Assembly: GCF_004923205.2 (NCBI RefSeq)
Contig: NZ_SELD02000036.1
Span: 1 to 44,162, forward strand
Direction of reading: 5' to 3'
Source: Paracoccus aeridis
GTDB taxonomy: Bacteria; Pseudomonadota; Alphaproteobacteria; Rhodobacterales; Rhodobacteraceae
DNA: 44,162 nt
Shown one piece after another: positions 7,799 through 16,774 of the stretch. The first letter of the stretch is position 1. Each line of letters starts with the position of its first letter. Under the pieces are notes generated by a model, which was not told the origin of the DNA, did not search any database, and worked only from the letters and a program-made list of their open reading frames with translations. The position numbers and the translations under genes are program-made.

Positions 7799-9304
7799 AT
7801 GACCGCCAGACTTTCGCTGATCGCCGCGCTTCTGCTGTCCACCGCCACCGCCGCCGGTGCGGCCGAACTGCGGATCGGGCTTGAGAACGACCCCGACACG
7901 CTGGACCCCGACCGCTCGCGCCTGTTCGTGGGCCGGATCGTCTTCACCGCGCTCTGCGACAAGCTGGTGGACGTGAACGAGAAGCTCGAGATCGTCCCGC
8001 AGCTCGCCACGGACTGGACACAGGCCGAGGACGGACGGTCGATCACCTTCACCCTGCGCGAGGGCGTCAAGTTCCACGACGGCACCGCCTTCGACGCAGA
8101 GGCCGTCAAGGCCAACATCGAGCGGTCGAAGACCCTCGAGGACAGCGTCCGCAAGTCGGAACTGGCATCGGTCGAGTCGGTCGACGTGATCTCGCCCACC
8201 GAGGTGCGCCTGAACCTGTCCGCGCCGGATTCCACGGTGATCGCGCAGCTGAGCGACCGGGCGGGCATGATGATGTCGCCCGCGGCCTTCGCCGAGGGCA
8301 AGGACTTTTCCAGCGCGCCGGCCTGTTCCGGCCCCTTCAAGTTCGTCAGCCGCGTGGCGCAGGACCGGATCACGCTGGAACGCTTTGCCGACTACTGGAA
8401 CGCCGACGCGATCAAGCTGGACCGCGTGGTGTACCTGCCGATCACCGACACGACCGTGCGGCTTGCGAACCTGCAGTCCGGCGACCTCGACATGATCAAC
8501 CAGCTGGCGGCAACCGACATCCCGGCCGTGCAGGGCAACGCCAACCTGCGGGTCGAGCAGGTCACGGGCCTGGGCTACCAGGGCATCTACTTCAACATCG
8601 ACAACGGCCCGCAGTCCGAGAACCCGCTGGGACAGGACGCCCGCGTCCGGCAGGCGCTGAACCTTGCGATCGATCGCAACGCGATCAGCCAGGTCGTCTT
8701 CCAGGGCGCCTTCACGCCTGCCGGCCAGCCGTTCCCGCCAAGCAGCTACTACTACAACGAGGCCTTCGCCGCGCCCGAACGCGACGTGGAAAAGGCCAAG
8801 GCGCTGCTGGCCGAAGCCGGCGTCGCCACCCCCGTCAACGTCGATCTGCAGGTCGCCACGCGCCCCGAGAGCCAGCAGGTCGCCCAGATGGTTCAGGCGA
8901 TGGCCGCCGAGGCGGGCTTCAACGTCAACATCGTCGCCAAGGAGTACGCGACGCTGGTGTCGGACGCGGCGGAAGGCAGCTTCCAGACCAGCGCCCAGGG
9001 GTGGTCGGGCCGGATCGACCCCGACGGCAACCTGCACCAGTTCGTCACGACGGGCGCGGGCTTCAACGACAGCCACTATTCCAACCCCGAGGTCGACCGC
9101 CTGCTGAACGAGGCGCGCACGATCATCGACCCGGCGCAGCGCAAGGAACGCTATGACGCGGCGCAGGCGATCCTGCAGCAGGACCTGCCAATCAGCTACC
9201 TTTACTACCAGGCATGGCTCTATGGCGTCGATGCCGGTGTCGAGGGGTTCAAGCCCTATCCCGACGGGATGATCCGGCTGCAGAACGTCACCGACGCGGA
9301 CTGA
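7799..9304 (+). CDS. Peptide/glutathione-type ABC transporter substrate-binding protein (SBP family 5)
   Basis: 501-residue periplasmic binding protein. The signal peptide spans about 1-21 (MTARLSLIAALLLSTATAAGA). The mature part has the family-5 pattern: ELRIGLENDPDTLDPDRS near the start, ATDWTQAEDGRSITFTLREG, VKFHDGTAFDAEAVKANIER, and later RQALNLAIDRNAI. GGGAAG lies 9 bases before the ATG at 7799. It sits third in the operon, after both ATPases, and is followed by a strong hairpin (9322-9348) before the permease genes. With a gamma-glutamyltransferase gene in the same operon, glutathione or gamma-glutamyl peptides are the likeliest ligands; ligand contacts cannot be assigned by eye. Confidence 0.92.
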   Translation: MTARLSLIAALLLSTATAAGAAELRIGLENDPDTLDPDRSRLFVGRIVFTALCDKLVDVNEKLEIVPQLATDWTQAEDGRSITFTLREGVKFHDGTAFDAEAVKANIERSKTLEDSVRKSELASVESVDVISPTEVRLNLSAPDSTVIAQLSDRAGMMMSPAAFAEGKDFSSAPACSGPFKFVSRVAQDRITLERFADYWNADAIKLDRVVYLPITDTTVRLANLQSGDLDMINQLAATDIPAVQGNANLRVEQVTGLGYQGIYFNIDNGPQSENPLGQDARVRQALNLAIDRNAISQVVFQGAFTPAGQPFPPSSYYYNEAFAAPERDVEKAKALLAEAGVATPVNVDLQVATRPESQQVAQMVQAMAAEAGFNVNIVAKEYATLVSDAAEGSFQTSAQGWSGRIDPDGNLHQFVTTGAGFNDSHYSNPEVDRLLNEARTIIDPAQRKERYDAAQAILQQDLPISYLYYQAWLYGVDAGVEGFKPYPDGMIRLQNVTDAD

Positions 9305-9321
9305 TCCCGCCCGCGTGACCC

Positions 9322-9348
9322 GGAGGCCGGCCCGGTCGGGCCGCCTCC
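9322..9348 (+). terminator. GC hairpin after binding-protein gene (partial terminator or stabiliser)
   Basis: GGAGG-c-CGGCCC (9322-9333) pairs with GGGCCGCCTCC (9338-9348) around the loop GGTC: eleven pairs with one bulged C. It lies between the binding-protein stop (9304) and the permease ATG (9373), inside the operon. There is no T-tract. It probably sets higher expression of the upstream part. Confidence 0.62.
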
Positions 9349-9372
9349 CCATCCCCCGTTGCCGGAGCGACC

Positions 9373-10317
9373 ATGCTCAACCTCTTCCTGCGGCGCGTGC
9401 TCGTCGCCATCCCCACCATCCTGCTCATCTCGGTCTTCGTCTTCGCGCTGCAGAAGCTGCTGCCGGGCGATCCCGTGCTGGCGATGGCGGGCGAGGAACG
9501 CGATCCCGTCGCCCTGGCCGCGATCCGCGAGCAGCTTGGCCTGAACGACCCGTTGCCGGTCCAGTACTTCCGCTGGCTCGCCGGGGCCCTGCAGGGAGAT
9601 CTCGGGACGTCGCTCAGGACCGGTCAGCCGGTGACGCAGCTGATCGTCCAGAAGCTGCCCGTCACGCTGCAGCTTGGCGTCATGGCGCTGCTGATCGCGC
9701 TGGTGATCGGCATCCCCGCGGGCATCATCTCGGCCGTGCGCAAGGGGACCGTCACCGACTACGCGGCGAACATGGTGGCGCTGTCGGGGATGTCGATCCC
9801 GAACTTCTGGCTCGGCATCATGCTGATCATGCTCGTCTCGGTCCGCTGGCAGCTGCTGCCTGCCTCGGGATACGTGCCGCCGACGCAGGACTTCGTGCAG
9901 TCGATGCGGACCATGATCATGCCGGCCTTCGTGCTCGGGACCGGGCTTGCCGGCGCGCTGATGCGGCACACGCGCTCGTCCATGCTGGGGGTGCTCAAGC
10001 AGGACTACGTCCGCACCGCCCGTGCGAAGGGCGTGCCGGAACGCCGCGTCGTGCTGAAGCACGCATTCCGCAACGCCCTGACGCCCATCGTCACCCTGAC
10101 CGCGCTCCTCTTCGGCGAACTGATCGCCGGAGCCGTCCTGACGGAGCAGATCTTCACCATTCCCGGCTTCGGCAAGCTGGTGGTCGATGCCGTCTTCACC
10201 CGCGACTACGCCGTTGTGCAGGGCGTGGTGATGGTGACGGCGGTGGGCTTCATCCTGATGAACCTGGTGGCTGACATGCTCTATATCCTGCTCAACCCCC
10301 GCCTGAGGTCCGCGTGA
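9373..10317 (+). CDS. Peptide-type ABC transporter permease (DppB-like)
   Basis: 314-residue inner-membrane permease. It opens MLNLFLRRVLVAIPTILLIS with the usual first span, followed by LLPGDPVLAMAG, and carries the permease loop with RTARAKGVPERRVVLKHAFRNALTP near residues 215-240 and FTIPGFGKLVVDAV after it. About six membrane spans, normal length. The GTG/ATG pair of the next permease overlaps its stop, so the two are translated as a coupled pair and should form the heterodimeric channel. Confidence 0.93.
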   Translation: MLNLFLRRVLVAIPTILLISVFVFALQKLLPGDPVLAMAGEERDPVALAAIREQLGLNDPLPVQYFRWLAGALQGDLGTSLRTGQPVTQLIVQKLPVTLQLGVMALLIALVIGIPAGIISAVRKGTVTDYAANMVALSGMSIPNFWLGIMLIMLVSVRWQLLPASGYVPPTQDFVQSMRTMIMPAFVLGTGLAGALMRHTRSSMLGVLKQDYVRTARAKGVPERRVVLKHAFRNALTPIVTLTALLFGELIAGAVLTEQIFTIPGFGKLVVDAVFTRDYAVVQGVVMVTAVGFILMNLVADMLYILLNPRLRSA

Positions 10318-11198
10318 TGGCGAACGAGGCAATCGCCGCGCGCACCGTCCGCCCCGCCGTGATCGACACGCCTGCGCGGCGCAGCTGGCGCAAGTTCCGC
10401 ACCCACCGGAGCGCGATCCTCGGCGCGCTGATCGTGGGGGCGTTCCTGCTGGTCGCGCTGCTCGCGCCGGTGCTGCCGATCGCGGACCCCGCCGCGACCG
10501 ACTGGGCCGCCGTGAGGCAGGCGCCGGGTGCCGCGCATCCGCTGGGAACGGACGAGATCGGCCGCGACGTGCTGGCCCGGATGATCTGGGGCGCGCGGGC
10601 GTCGGTCCTCGCCGGCATCGTCTCGGTCGGGATCGCGATCCTGCTGGGCGTGCCGCTGGGCATCCTCGCGGGGTACTTCGGCGGCTGGACCGACATCGTC
10701 ATCTCGCGCTGCACCGAGGCGCTGCTGGCCGTCCCCTTCCTGATCCTCGCGATCGCGCTCGCGGCCTTCCTGGGGCCCAGCCTCACCAACGCCATGATCG
10801 CCATCGGGATCTCGGCCATGCCGATCTTCGTGCGCCTCACGCGGGGACAGGTCATCAACGTCCGCGCCGAGGACTTCGTCGAGGGCGCCCATGCCATAGG
10901 CCTGTCCACCCCGCGCATCCTCGCCCGCTACATCTTTCCGAACGCGATGCCGCCGATCCTCGTGCAGGCGACGTTGACGGTCGCCGCCGCGATCATCGCC
11001 GAGGCATCGCTGTCCTTCCTGGGACTGGGGCAGCAGCCGCCGGCGCCCTCGTGGGGGTCGATGCTGAACACGGCCAAGAACTTCATGTCGCAGGCGCCCT
11101 GGCTGGCGTTGTGGCCGGGCCTCGCGATCTTCCTGGTCGTGCTGGGCTTCAACCTTCTGGGCGACGGGCTGCGCGACGCGCTCGACCCCCGCGAATGA
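10317..11198 (+). CDS. Peptide-type ABC transporter permease (DppC-like)
   Basis: 293-residue partner permease. The N-terminal cytoplasmic stretch RRSWRKFRTHRSAILGALI leads into the first span. Then come HPLGTDEIGRDVLARMIWGAR, the DppC hallmark, and the coupling loop EGAHAIGLSTPRILARYIFPN followed by EASLSFLGLGQQPPAPSWG. ATG at 10317; a GTG 3 bases earlier is in frame. It ends 21 bp before the gamma-glutamyltransferase gene. Confidence 0.93.
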   Translation: MANEAIAARTVRPAVIDTPARRSWRKFRTHRSAILGALIVGAFLLVALLAPVLPIADPAATDWAAVRQAPGAAHPLGTDEIGRDVLARMIWGARASVLAGIVSVGIAILLGVPLGILAGYFGGWTDIVISRCTEALLAVPFLILAIALAAFLGPSLTNAMIAIGISAMPIFVRLTRGQVINVRAEDFVEGAHAIGLSTPRILARYIFPNAMPPILVQATLTVAAAIIAEASLSFLGLGQQPPAPSWGSMLNTAKNFMSQAPWLALWPGLAIFLVVLGFNLLGDGLRDALDPRE

Positions 11199-11219
11199 CA
11201 GCAAACTGAGGGACTGACG

Positions 11220-13007
11220 ATGAGCGATTTCACCACCCGGCCCGAGATCCGGGGCACCTTCGGCATGGTTGCCTCGACGCACTGGATCGCGTCGGCCGCG
11301 GGCATGGGCGTCCTCGAACGCGGCGGCAACGCCTTCGATGCGGCGGTGACGACGGGCCTGGTGCTGCAGGTGGTCGAGCCGCATCTGAACGGCCCCGGCG
11401 GCGACCTGCCGCTGATCTGGCGCAAGCATGGCGGCGAGCCGCAGGTGATCTGCGCGCAGGGACCGGCGCCGAAGGCCGCGACGATCGAGGCGATGCGCGA
11501 TCTGGGCTTGACGCTGATCCCCGGATCGGGCCTGCTTGCGACTGTGGTGCCGGGGGCGTTCGACGGCTGGATGAAGCTTCTGGCCGAGGGCGGCAGCCTG
11601 ACGCTGCGCGAGGTCATGGAGCCCGCGATCTTCCATGCGCGCGACGGGCATCCGCTGCTGGCGCGGGTGGCGGCCACGATCAAGGGCATCGATGGCTTCC
11701 TGCGCGACGAATGGCCCAGCTCGGCCGCCGTGTTCATGCCGGACGGCGAAGCCCCCGCGCCGGACAGCCTGTTCCGCAATCCCGATCTCGCCGCCACCTA
11801 CCAGCGGATCGTGGACGAGGCCGAGGCCGCCTCGGACGACCGGCTGGGCCAGATCGAGGCGGCCCGCGCCATCTGGTCGGACGGCTTCGTTGCCGACGCC
11901 ATTTCCGACTTCGTGGAAACCGCCGAGGTCGCGGACGTGACCGGCGGCCGGAACCGCGCATTGCTGGCGCGCGAGGATCTTGCCGGCTGGCGCGCGCAGG
12001 GCGAACAGCCTCTCTCGATCGACTACCACGGCTGGACCGTGTACAAGACCGGGCCGTGGGGACAGGGGCCGGCGCTGCTGCAGGCGCTGGCCATCCTGCG
12101 CGGCATCGACCTTGCCGCGATGGACCCCAGCGGGGCCGAGTTCGTCCATACCGTCGTCGAGGCGATGAAGCTCGCCTATGCCGACCGCGAAGCCTATTAC
12201 GGCGATCCCGACTTCTCGGACATCCCCATGGAGGTGCTGCTTTCCGAGGATTACGCCGCCGGGCGCCGCAAGCTGATCGGCCGCGAAGCCTCGACCGAGC
12301 AGCGCCCCGGGCGGGTGCCCGGCTTCGAGCATCTGGCCGACGCTGCAATCGCCCGCGCCGCGCGCGACTTCGGCGTGGGCCGCGCCGTCAGCGTCGAGCC
12401 GACGATGGCGCACCTGACCGAAAAGCGCGGCGACACCGTCCATCTCGACGTGATCGACCGCTGGGGGAACATGGTTTCGGCCACGCCGTCGGGCGGGTGG
12501 CTGCAAAGCTCTCCGGTGGTGCCCGGTCTCGGCTTCCCGCTGAACAGCCGCGCGCAGATGTTCTGGCTGGAGGAGGACGTGCCCCTGAGCCTGCGCCCCG
12601 GCTCGCGTCCGCGCACGACGCTGACGCCGTCGATGGCGCGGAACGGCGACCGCTGGCTCTGCTTCGGCACGCCCGGCGGTGACCAGCAGGACCAATGGCA
12701 GCTGATCTGGTTCCTCCGCTTCGTCCATCACGCCGCGAACCTTCAGGCCAACATGGACCGGCCCCTGTTCCATACGCTGCATTTCCAGGGCTCGTTCTAT
12801 CCGCGCAAGGCAGAACCGGCGCGGATGCTCGCGGAGCCGGCCTTCGGCGACGCAGTGATCGAGGACCTTCGCAGCCGCGGCCACATCGTCGAGGTAACCG
12901 AGCCGTGGGCCATCGGCCGCCTGACCGCGGCCCTGCGCGAACCCGACGGTCTCCTGCGCGGGGCGGCGACCCCCCGGCTCATGCAGGCCTATGCGGTGGG
13001 TCGCTGA
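11220..13007 (+). CDS. ggt: Gamma-glutamyltransferase family protein (no signal peptide)
   Basis: 595-residue Ntn-hydrolase of the gamma-glutamyltranspeptidase family, which removes the gamma-glutamyl group of glutathione and related peptides. The N-terminal part has GMGVLERGGNAFDAAVTTGL and EPHLNGPGGDLPL. The predicted self-cleavage nucleophile is Thr406 in GDTVHLDVIDRWGNMV, which aligns with the T-T-H-x-S/D-V-x-D...GN motif. PGSRPRTTLTPSM and FGTPGGDQQDQWQ follow as expected. Unlike the periplasmic E. coli enzyme there is no signal sequence: the GGT domain begins within the first 15 residues. It should therefore act in the cytosol on imported peptide. Last importer-operon gene; the exporter gene follows after 38 bp. 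Confidence 0.9.
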   Translation: MSDFTTRPEIRGTFGMVASTHWIASAAGMGVLERGGNAFDAAVTTGLVLQVVEPHLNGPGGDLPLIWRKHGGEPQVICAQGPAPKAATIEAMRDLGLTLIPGSGLLATVVPGAFDGWMKLLAEGGSLTLREVMEPAIFHARDGHPLLARVAATIKGIDGFLRDEWPSSAAVFMPDGEAPAPDSLFRNPDLAATYQRIVDEAEAASDDRLGQIEAARAIWSDGFVADAISDFVETAEVADVTGGRNRALLAREDLAGWRAQGEQPLSIDYHGWTVYKTGPWGQGPALLQALAILRGIDLAAMDPSGAEFVHTVVEAMKLAYADREAYYGDPDFSDIPMEVLLSEDYAAGRRKLIGREASTEQRPGRVPGFEHLADAAIARAARDFGVGRAVSVEPTMAHLTEKRGDTVHLDVIDRWGNMVSATPSGGWLQSSPVVPGLGFPLNSRAQMFWLEEDVPLSLRPGSRPRTTLTPSMARNGDRWLCFGTPGGDQQDQWQLIWFLRFVHHAANLQANMDRPLFHTLHFQGSFYPRKAEPARMLAEPAFGDAVIEDLRSRGHIVEVTEPWAIGRLTAALREPDGLLRGAATPRLMQAYAVGR

Positions 13008-13045
13008 GGCATGGCAAAGGCAAACGGCTCCCGCCGGTGGAGGGC

Positions 13046-13879
13046 ATGATGCTGGGCATGACGACGCAGGCGCTGGTCGAACTGACGCTGATCGCCCTTG
13101 CCGCGGGCGCCTTCGGCGGGGTCATCGCAGGCCTGCTGGGCGTCGGCGGCGGGATCGTGATCGTCCCGGCGCTCTACTTCGCGCTGTCGCTGACGGGCAT
13201 GGATCCGGCGCTGACGATGCAGGTGGCCGTGGGCACCTCGCTATCCACCATCGTCTTCACCTCGCTGTCCTCGGGCATCGGGCACCACCGCCGCGGCGCG
13301 ATCGACACGGCATTGCTGCGGCGCTGGGTCCCCTGGATCATTGTCGGCGTGGTGTTCGGCTCGGTCGTGGGCGGCTATGTCTCGGGGTGGGTGCTGGTTG
13401 CGGTCTTCGCCACCATCGCGCTGCTGGTGGCGATCGACATGATCTTCCGGAAGCCGCGTGACGGCGTCGAGCCGCGGTCCTTCCCGCCCGGCGCCTGGGC
13501 CGGCTTCGGCGTCTTCGCCGGGGCCGTGTCCGCGATGATGGGGATCGGCGGCGGCACCGTCTGCGTGCCGCTGCTGAACTTTCTCGGCTATGACATCCGC
13601 CGGGCGGTCGGCACCTCGGCCGCCATCGGCTTCGTCATCGGCCTGCCGGGGGCGATCATCTACATGCTGACCGGCCTCGGGCGGGAAGGGCTGCCTCCGC
13701 TGTCCCTGGGCTACGTCAACCTGTACCTTGCCGCCGTCATCATCCCTCTTTCCACGTGGCTGGCGGGCTACGGCGTCCGGCTGGCCCACAGCATTGACCG
13801 CCGCAAGCTGAGAATGGCATTCGGCATTTTCCTGATGCTCACCTCGCTGAGGATGTGGATTGACCTTCTCACCGCCTGA
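13046..13879 (+). CDS. TauE/SafE family sulfite/organosulfonate exporter-like membrane protein
   Basis: 277-residue integral membrane protein with about eight hydrophobic spans in two repeats. Each repeat begins with the family's Gly-rich hairpin: GGVIAGLLGVGGGIVIVPAL near 20-40, then AVSAMMGIGGGTVCVPLLNF near 165-185. Members export sulfite, sulfoacetate or related anions, or act as anion channels. Start at 13046 with GGTGGAGG upstream. The 3' end overlaps the GntR gene by 20 bp. Its place after a glutathione-cleavage operon suggests disposal of sulfur released from cysteine (inference). Confidence 0.87.
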   Translation: MMLGMTTQALVELTLIALAAGAFGGVIAGLLGVGGGIVIVPALYFALSLTGMDPALTMQVAVGTSLSTIVFTSLSSGIGHHRRGAIDTALLRRWVPWIIVGVVFGSVVGGYVSGWVLVAVFATIALLVAIDMIFRKPRDGVEPRSFPPGAWAGFGVFAGAVSAMMGIGGGTVCVPLLNFLGYDIRRAVGTSAAIGFVIGLPGAIIYMLTGLGREGLPPLSLGYVNLYLAAVIIPLSTWLAGYGVRLAHSIDRRKLRMAFGIFLMLTSLRMWIDLLTA

Positions 13880-14540
13880 AGCCGACACCCTCGATCTCGA
13901 GGACAGACTGCGGGCCGAACTGGCCCGCATCGCCGATCCCGACGGTCGCCTGCCGGCGGAACGGGAACTGGCCGCCCGCTTCGGCGTCGGCCGCACGCGG
14001 CTGCGCCGGGCTCTGGCCGCGCTGGAACTCGACGGGCTGCTGTTCCGGCGCCACGGGCAGGGAACGTTCACCATGCCGCCGCCCGTGCCGGGCAACGGCC
14101 TGAAAAGCCTGGCTCGCAGCGTCACCCCGGCCGACGTGATGGAGGTGCGGATGGAGGTGGAGCCCGCGCTGGCCGCCCTCGCCGCCGAACGCGCCACCCC
14201 CGAAGACGTCCGCGCCCTTCGCGAACTCATGGGCGGAACCCTGACCGCGCAGACCCCGGAATGCTATGAGATCGCCGACGCGATCTTTCACTTCCGCATC
14301 GCCGAACTCGCGCGCAATCCGTTGTTCCTGCGCGTCTACGAACAGATCCGCTCGGTCCGCGAGCAATCCGACTGGGCCGCCTGGCGCGCCGACCGCATGG
14401 ACGCGGCGCGCATCCAGGAACTTGCCCACCAGCACGAGGCGCTGGTGGACCGCATATCCGCCCACGACAGCGCCGGCGCCGCCCAGATGATGGAGCGGCA
14501 CCTGCTGAGCATCGCCCACGGGATGCGCCGCCGCCGTTAG
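13860..14540 (+). CDS. GntR family regulator, FadR/FCD subfamily
   Basis: 226 residues. An N-terminal winged helix lies at about 10-75 (GRLPAERELAARFGVGRTRL, then RRHGQGTF), followed by an all-helical FCD ligand domain: VEPALAALAAERATPEDV, then FHFRIAELARNPLF with the metal/ligand His, and a late His in MMERHLLSIAHGM. It begins at a TTG (13860) inside the exporter gene, with GAGGA about 6 bases upstream; no suitable ATG exists before the HTH. Probable local regulator of the importer, GGT and exporter genes. Confidence 0.87.
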   Translation: MTFSPPEADTLDLEDRLRAELARIADPDGRLPAERELAARFGVGRTRLRRALAALELDGLLFRRHGQGTFTMPPPVPGNGLKSLARSVTPADVMEVRMEVEPALAALAAERATPEDVRALRELMGGTLTAQTPECYEIADAIFHFRIAELARNPLFLRVYEQIRSVREQSDWAAWRADRMDAARIQELAHQHEALVDRISAHDSAGAAQMMERHLLSIAHGMRRRR

Positions 14541-14588
14541 CGAAGATGGACGAAGGGGGAAGCGCAGCGGACTTCGGCGCTGTCGCCC

Positions 14589-16127
14589 TCATTCAGCAGC
14601 AGCGTTCCGTCCAAGGCGTCCGGGCAGGATCGACGCGCGCGTCCTGCGCGACACCCAGTCGATCGCCATCGTCGCCAGCATCGTTACGATCAGCAGCACG
14701 ATCGCGCGGTCCACCCGGATTTCCTGGATCGCGCGGTCGACATGAAAGCCCAGCGTCGGGATGCCCAGAAGGCCGATGATCGCGGATTCCCGGACGATGA
14801 TCTCCCACCGGTACAGGCACAGCGCGAGGAACGAGCCATAGATCCGCGGCAGCAGCTCGTAGGCGTATAGCACGATGCCGCGCGGGGCGTCGGGGCGCAG
14901 GCTCTCATGCAGATGGGCCGATTGCCGGCCCAGCAGATGGGCGATGATCGCGCCGTTATGCAGCCCCAGCGCCAGGACGGCGGGCAGCATCGACGGGCCG
15001 AAGACCTGCAGGGCGATGTAGGCCAGCATGTATTCGGGGGTGGAGCGGGTGATGACCAGCGCCACGTGGCCGAACGCCGCGCCGAGCCTTCCCGCGACCG
15101 GACGGACGGTCGTCGGAAACCCGATCAGCGCGACAAGTCCGGCGACCACCAGCGCAAGCTGCGCCACGACCAGCGTCGCGGCGAGCCCCGGCAGCGCCTG
15201 CCCGGCAAGCAGCGCCGCCAGCCAGTCCCCGAAGCGCGCCCATGTCGCGAAATCGCCAAGATCCCCGCTTCGCAGCGGGGCGGGCACGATGTCGTGGGTC
15301 AGGAAACGGGCAAGCGCACCGGGCGCCATCGGCGGGCTGGCGATGGATGCCATGACCGCGATTGCCGCCAGCAGATAGAACGGCACCAACGGCCGGTGCA
15401 TCCAGAGCCGCATCGTTCCGATCAGCACGTAGTAGATGATGAGCACGGCGGCGACCGCGCCATACATGCCCTGCCTGAAGAAGGTGTCGAGCGAAAAGCC
15501 CAGCGTCGGCAGGCCCACGAAGCCCAGCACCGCGCTGGACCGCAGCCCGCATTCGAGCCGGTACAGCAGGTAGGTCTGGAACTCGCGCCAGGCGAGCGGC
15601 AGGCGGGCGTAGAAGTGGACCGAGATCAGGTCCGCGCGTGGCGGCATGGCGGCGGCGGGCCTCGCGTCGGCTTCGTCCAGATACTCGGCAAAGACCTTGG
15701 CGAAGATGCCCGCATAGGGAATGGCGATCGCCAGAACTCCCGTGGTTGCCGACAGGCCGGTGACCTGCACCAGCAGGATCGCCCAGAACAGCTCGTGGAT
15801 CGACCGGATCGCGATGCAGAGGTTCCGGACCATCCCGTGCCGGTAGAACGGCGCCAGCACGAACCCTGCCGACGCGCCGAGCGCGACCCCGCAGATCGCG
15901 AAGGCTGCGGTCAGCACCGCCGTCCAGCGCAGCGCCTCGATCGACGTGAAATCCGGCGACAGGAACCCCGTCGCCATTCGTCCCAGCTCGGCCCAGGGAT
16001 CGTGCCGGCCCAGGCCGAGGTCGGCGAAGGGCAAAAGCATCGCCGCCAGCCCGACGAAGACGAGCGCCGTCCCGACCCGCCCGAACCGCCCGAGCCGGTG
16101 GGGGCGCTCAGGCTCGGTAGAGGTCAT
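14589..16127 (-). CDS. Fused double PhnE-type ABC transporter permease
   Basis: 512 residues, twice the usual PhnE length. Two homologous permease halves are visible. Half 1 (about 60-260) ends in YRLECGLRSSAVLGFVGLPTLGF; half 2 (about 300-500) ends in YRWEIIVRESAIIGLLGIPTLGF. Both carry the loop pattern of phosphonate/phosphite permeases, so one polypeptide can form the whole channel. The ATG at 16127 lies inside the ATPase gene (20-bp overlap); an ATG at 16148 is also in frame. Third gene of a minus-strand binding-protein/ATPase/permease operon, ending convergent with the GntR gene after a 48-bp gap. Confidence 0.88.
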   Translation of the reverse strand: MTSTEPERPHRLGRFGRVGTALVFVGLAAMLLPFADLGLGRHDPWAELGRMATGFLSPDFTSIEALRWTAVLTAAFAICGVALGASAGFVLAPFYRHGMVRNLCIAIRSIHELFWAILLVQVTGLSATTGVLAIAIPYAGIFAKVFAEYLDEADARPAAAMPPRADLISVHFYARLPLAWREFQTYLLYRLECGLRSSAVLGFVGLPTLGFSLDTFFRQGMYGAVAAVLIIYYVLIGTMRLWMHRPLVPFYLLAAIAVMASIASPPMAPGALARFLTHDIVPAPLRSGDLGDFATWARFGDWLAALLAGQALPGLAATLVVAQLALVVAGLVALIGFPTTVRPVAGRLGAAFGHVALVITRSTPEYMLAYIALQVFGPSMLPAVLALGLHNGAIIAHLLGRQSAHLHESLRPDAPRGIVLYAYELLPRIYGSFLALCLYRWEIIVRESAIIGLLGIPTLGFHVDRAIQEIRVDRAIVLLIVTMLATMAIDWVSRRTRASILPGRLGRNAAAE

Positions 16128-16767
16128 GGATGTCGTCGTCCGGAACATCGGCAGTCGCGCGGTCGAAGAAGATGCGGCCCGCGCGGATGCCGACGAGGCG
16201 GGTCGCGATCCGCCGCGCCAGCGCCACGTCGTGGAGGGCCAGCAGGATCGTCCCGAACCGCCGCCCCAGCTCGTCGATGAGCACGCCCGCCTGCCGCTCG
16301 TCCACCGCCGACACCGGCTCGTCCCCGATCAGCACGCGCCCGCCCCGATGGATCGCGCGGGCCAGCGCCGTGCGCTGCTTCTGACCGCCCGACAGAGTCT
16401 CCACCGTCCGGCGGGCGAAGCCGTCCAGTCCGACCGTTTCCAGCACCGGGTCGATGGCGCGGCGCTCGGCCGGGAAGGGCCAGATCAGGTTGGCAAGGTT
16501 GTAGCCCGCCCCATGCGCGTCGAGCCGGCCCATGTAGACGTTGTGAAAGACCGACAGCTGCGGAACCAGCCCGTGTTCCTGCGGAACCAGCGCGACGTCG
16601 GGAAACGTGCGGGCCAGCCGCGCATAGCCGGCGTTCAGCAGCGTGCTTTTCCCGGCGCCGCTGCGGCCCAGCAGGACGACCCGTTCCCCCGCCCGCAGCG
16701 TGAAGTCCACGTCGGACAGAACGGTGGTGCGGCCGTAGGACAGCGCCTCGCCGGTGAAGGTCAGCAT
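16108..16767 (-). CDS. PhnC-like ABC transporter ATP-binding protein
   Basis: 219-residue ATPase, compact for the phosphonate group. Walker A GRSGAGKS at 34-41, VPQEHGLVPQLSVFHNV as the Q-loop region, signature LSGGQKQR, Walker B VLIGDEPVSAVD, and switch His in LLALHDVALA. The start at 16767 (MLTFTGEAL) is preferred over an upstream in-frame extension that overlaps the binding-protein gene. It lies 7 bp behind the binding-protein gene and overlaps the permease start, consistent with one transporter. Confidence 0.9.
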   Translation of the reverse strand: MLTFTGEALSYGRTTVLSDVDFTLRAGERVVLLGRSGAGKSTLLNAGYARLARTFPDVALVPQEHGLVPQLSVFHNVYMGRLDAHGAGYNLANLIWPFPAERRAIDPVLETVGLDGFARRTVETLSGGQKQRTALARAIHRGGRVLIGDEPVSAVDERQAGVLIDELGRRFGTILLALHDVALARRIATRLVGIRAGRIFFDRATADVPDDDIHDLYRA

Positions 16768-16774
16768 GGCCGGG

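Noticed and set aside
10281..12884. 867-codon open frame on the minus strand opposite DppC and GGT
   Set aside because: It is the antisense shadow of two well-supported genes; its translation is rich in Arg, His, Gly and Gln and shows no domain.
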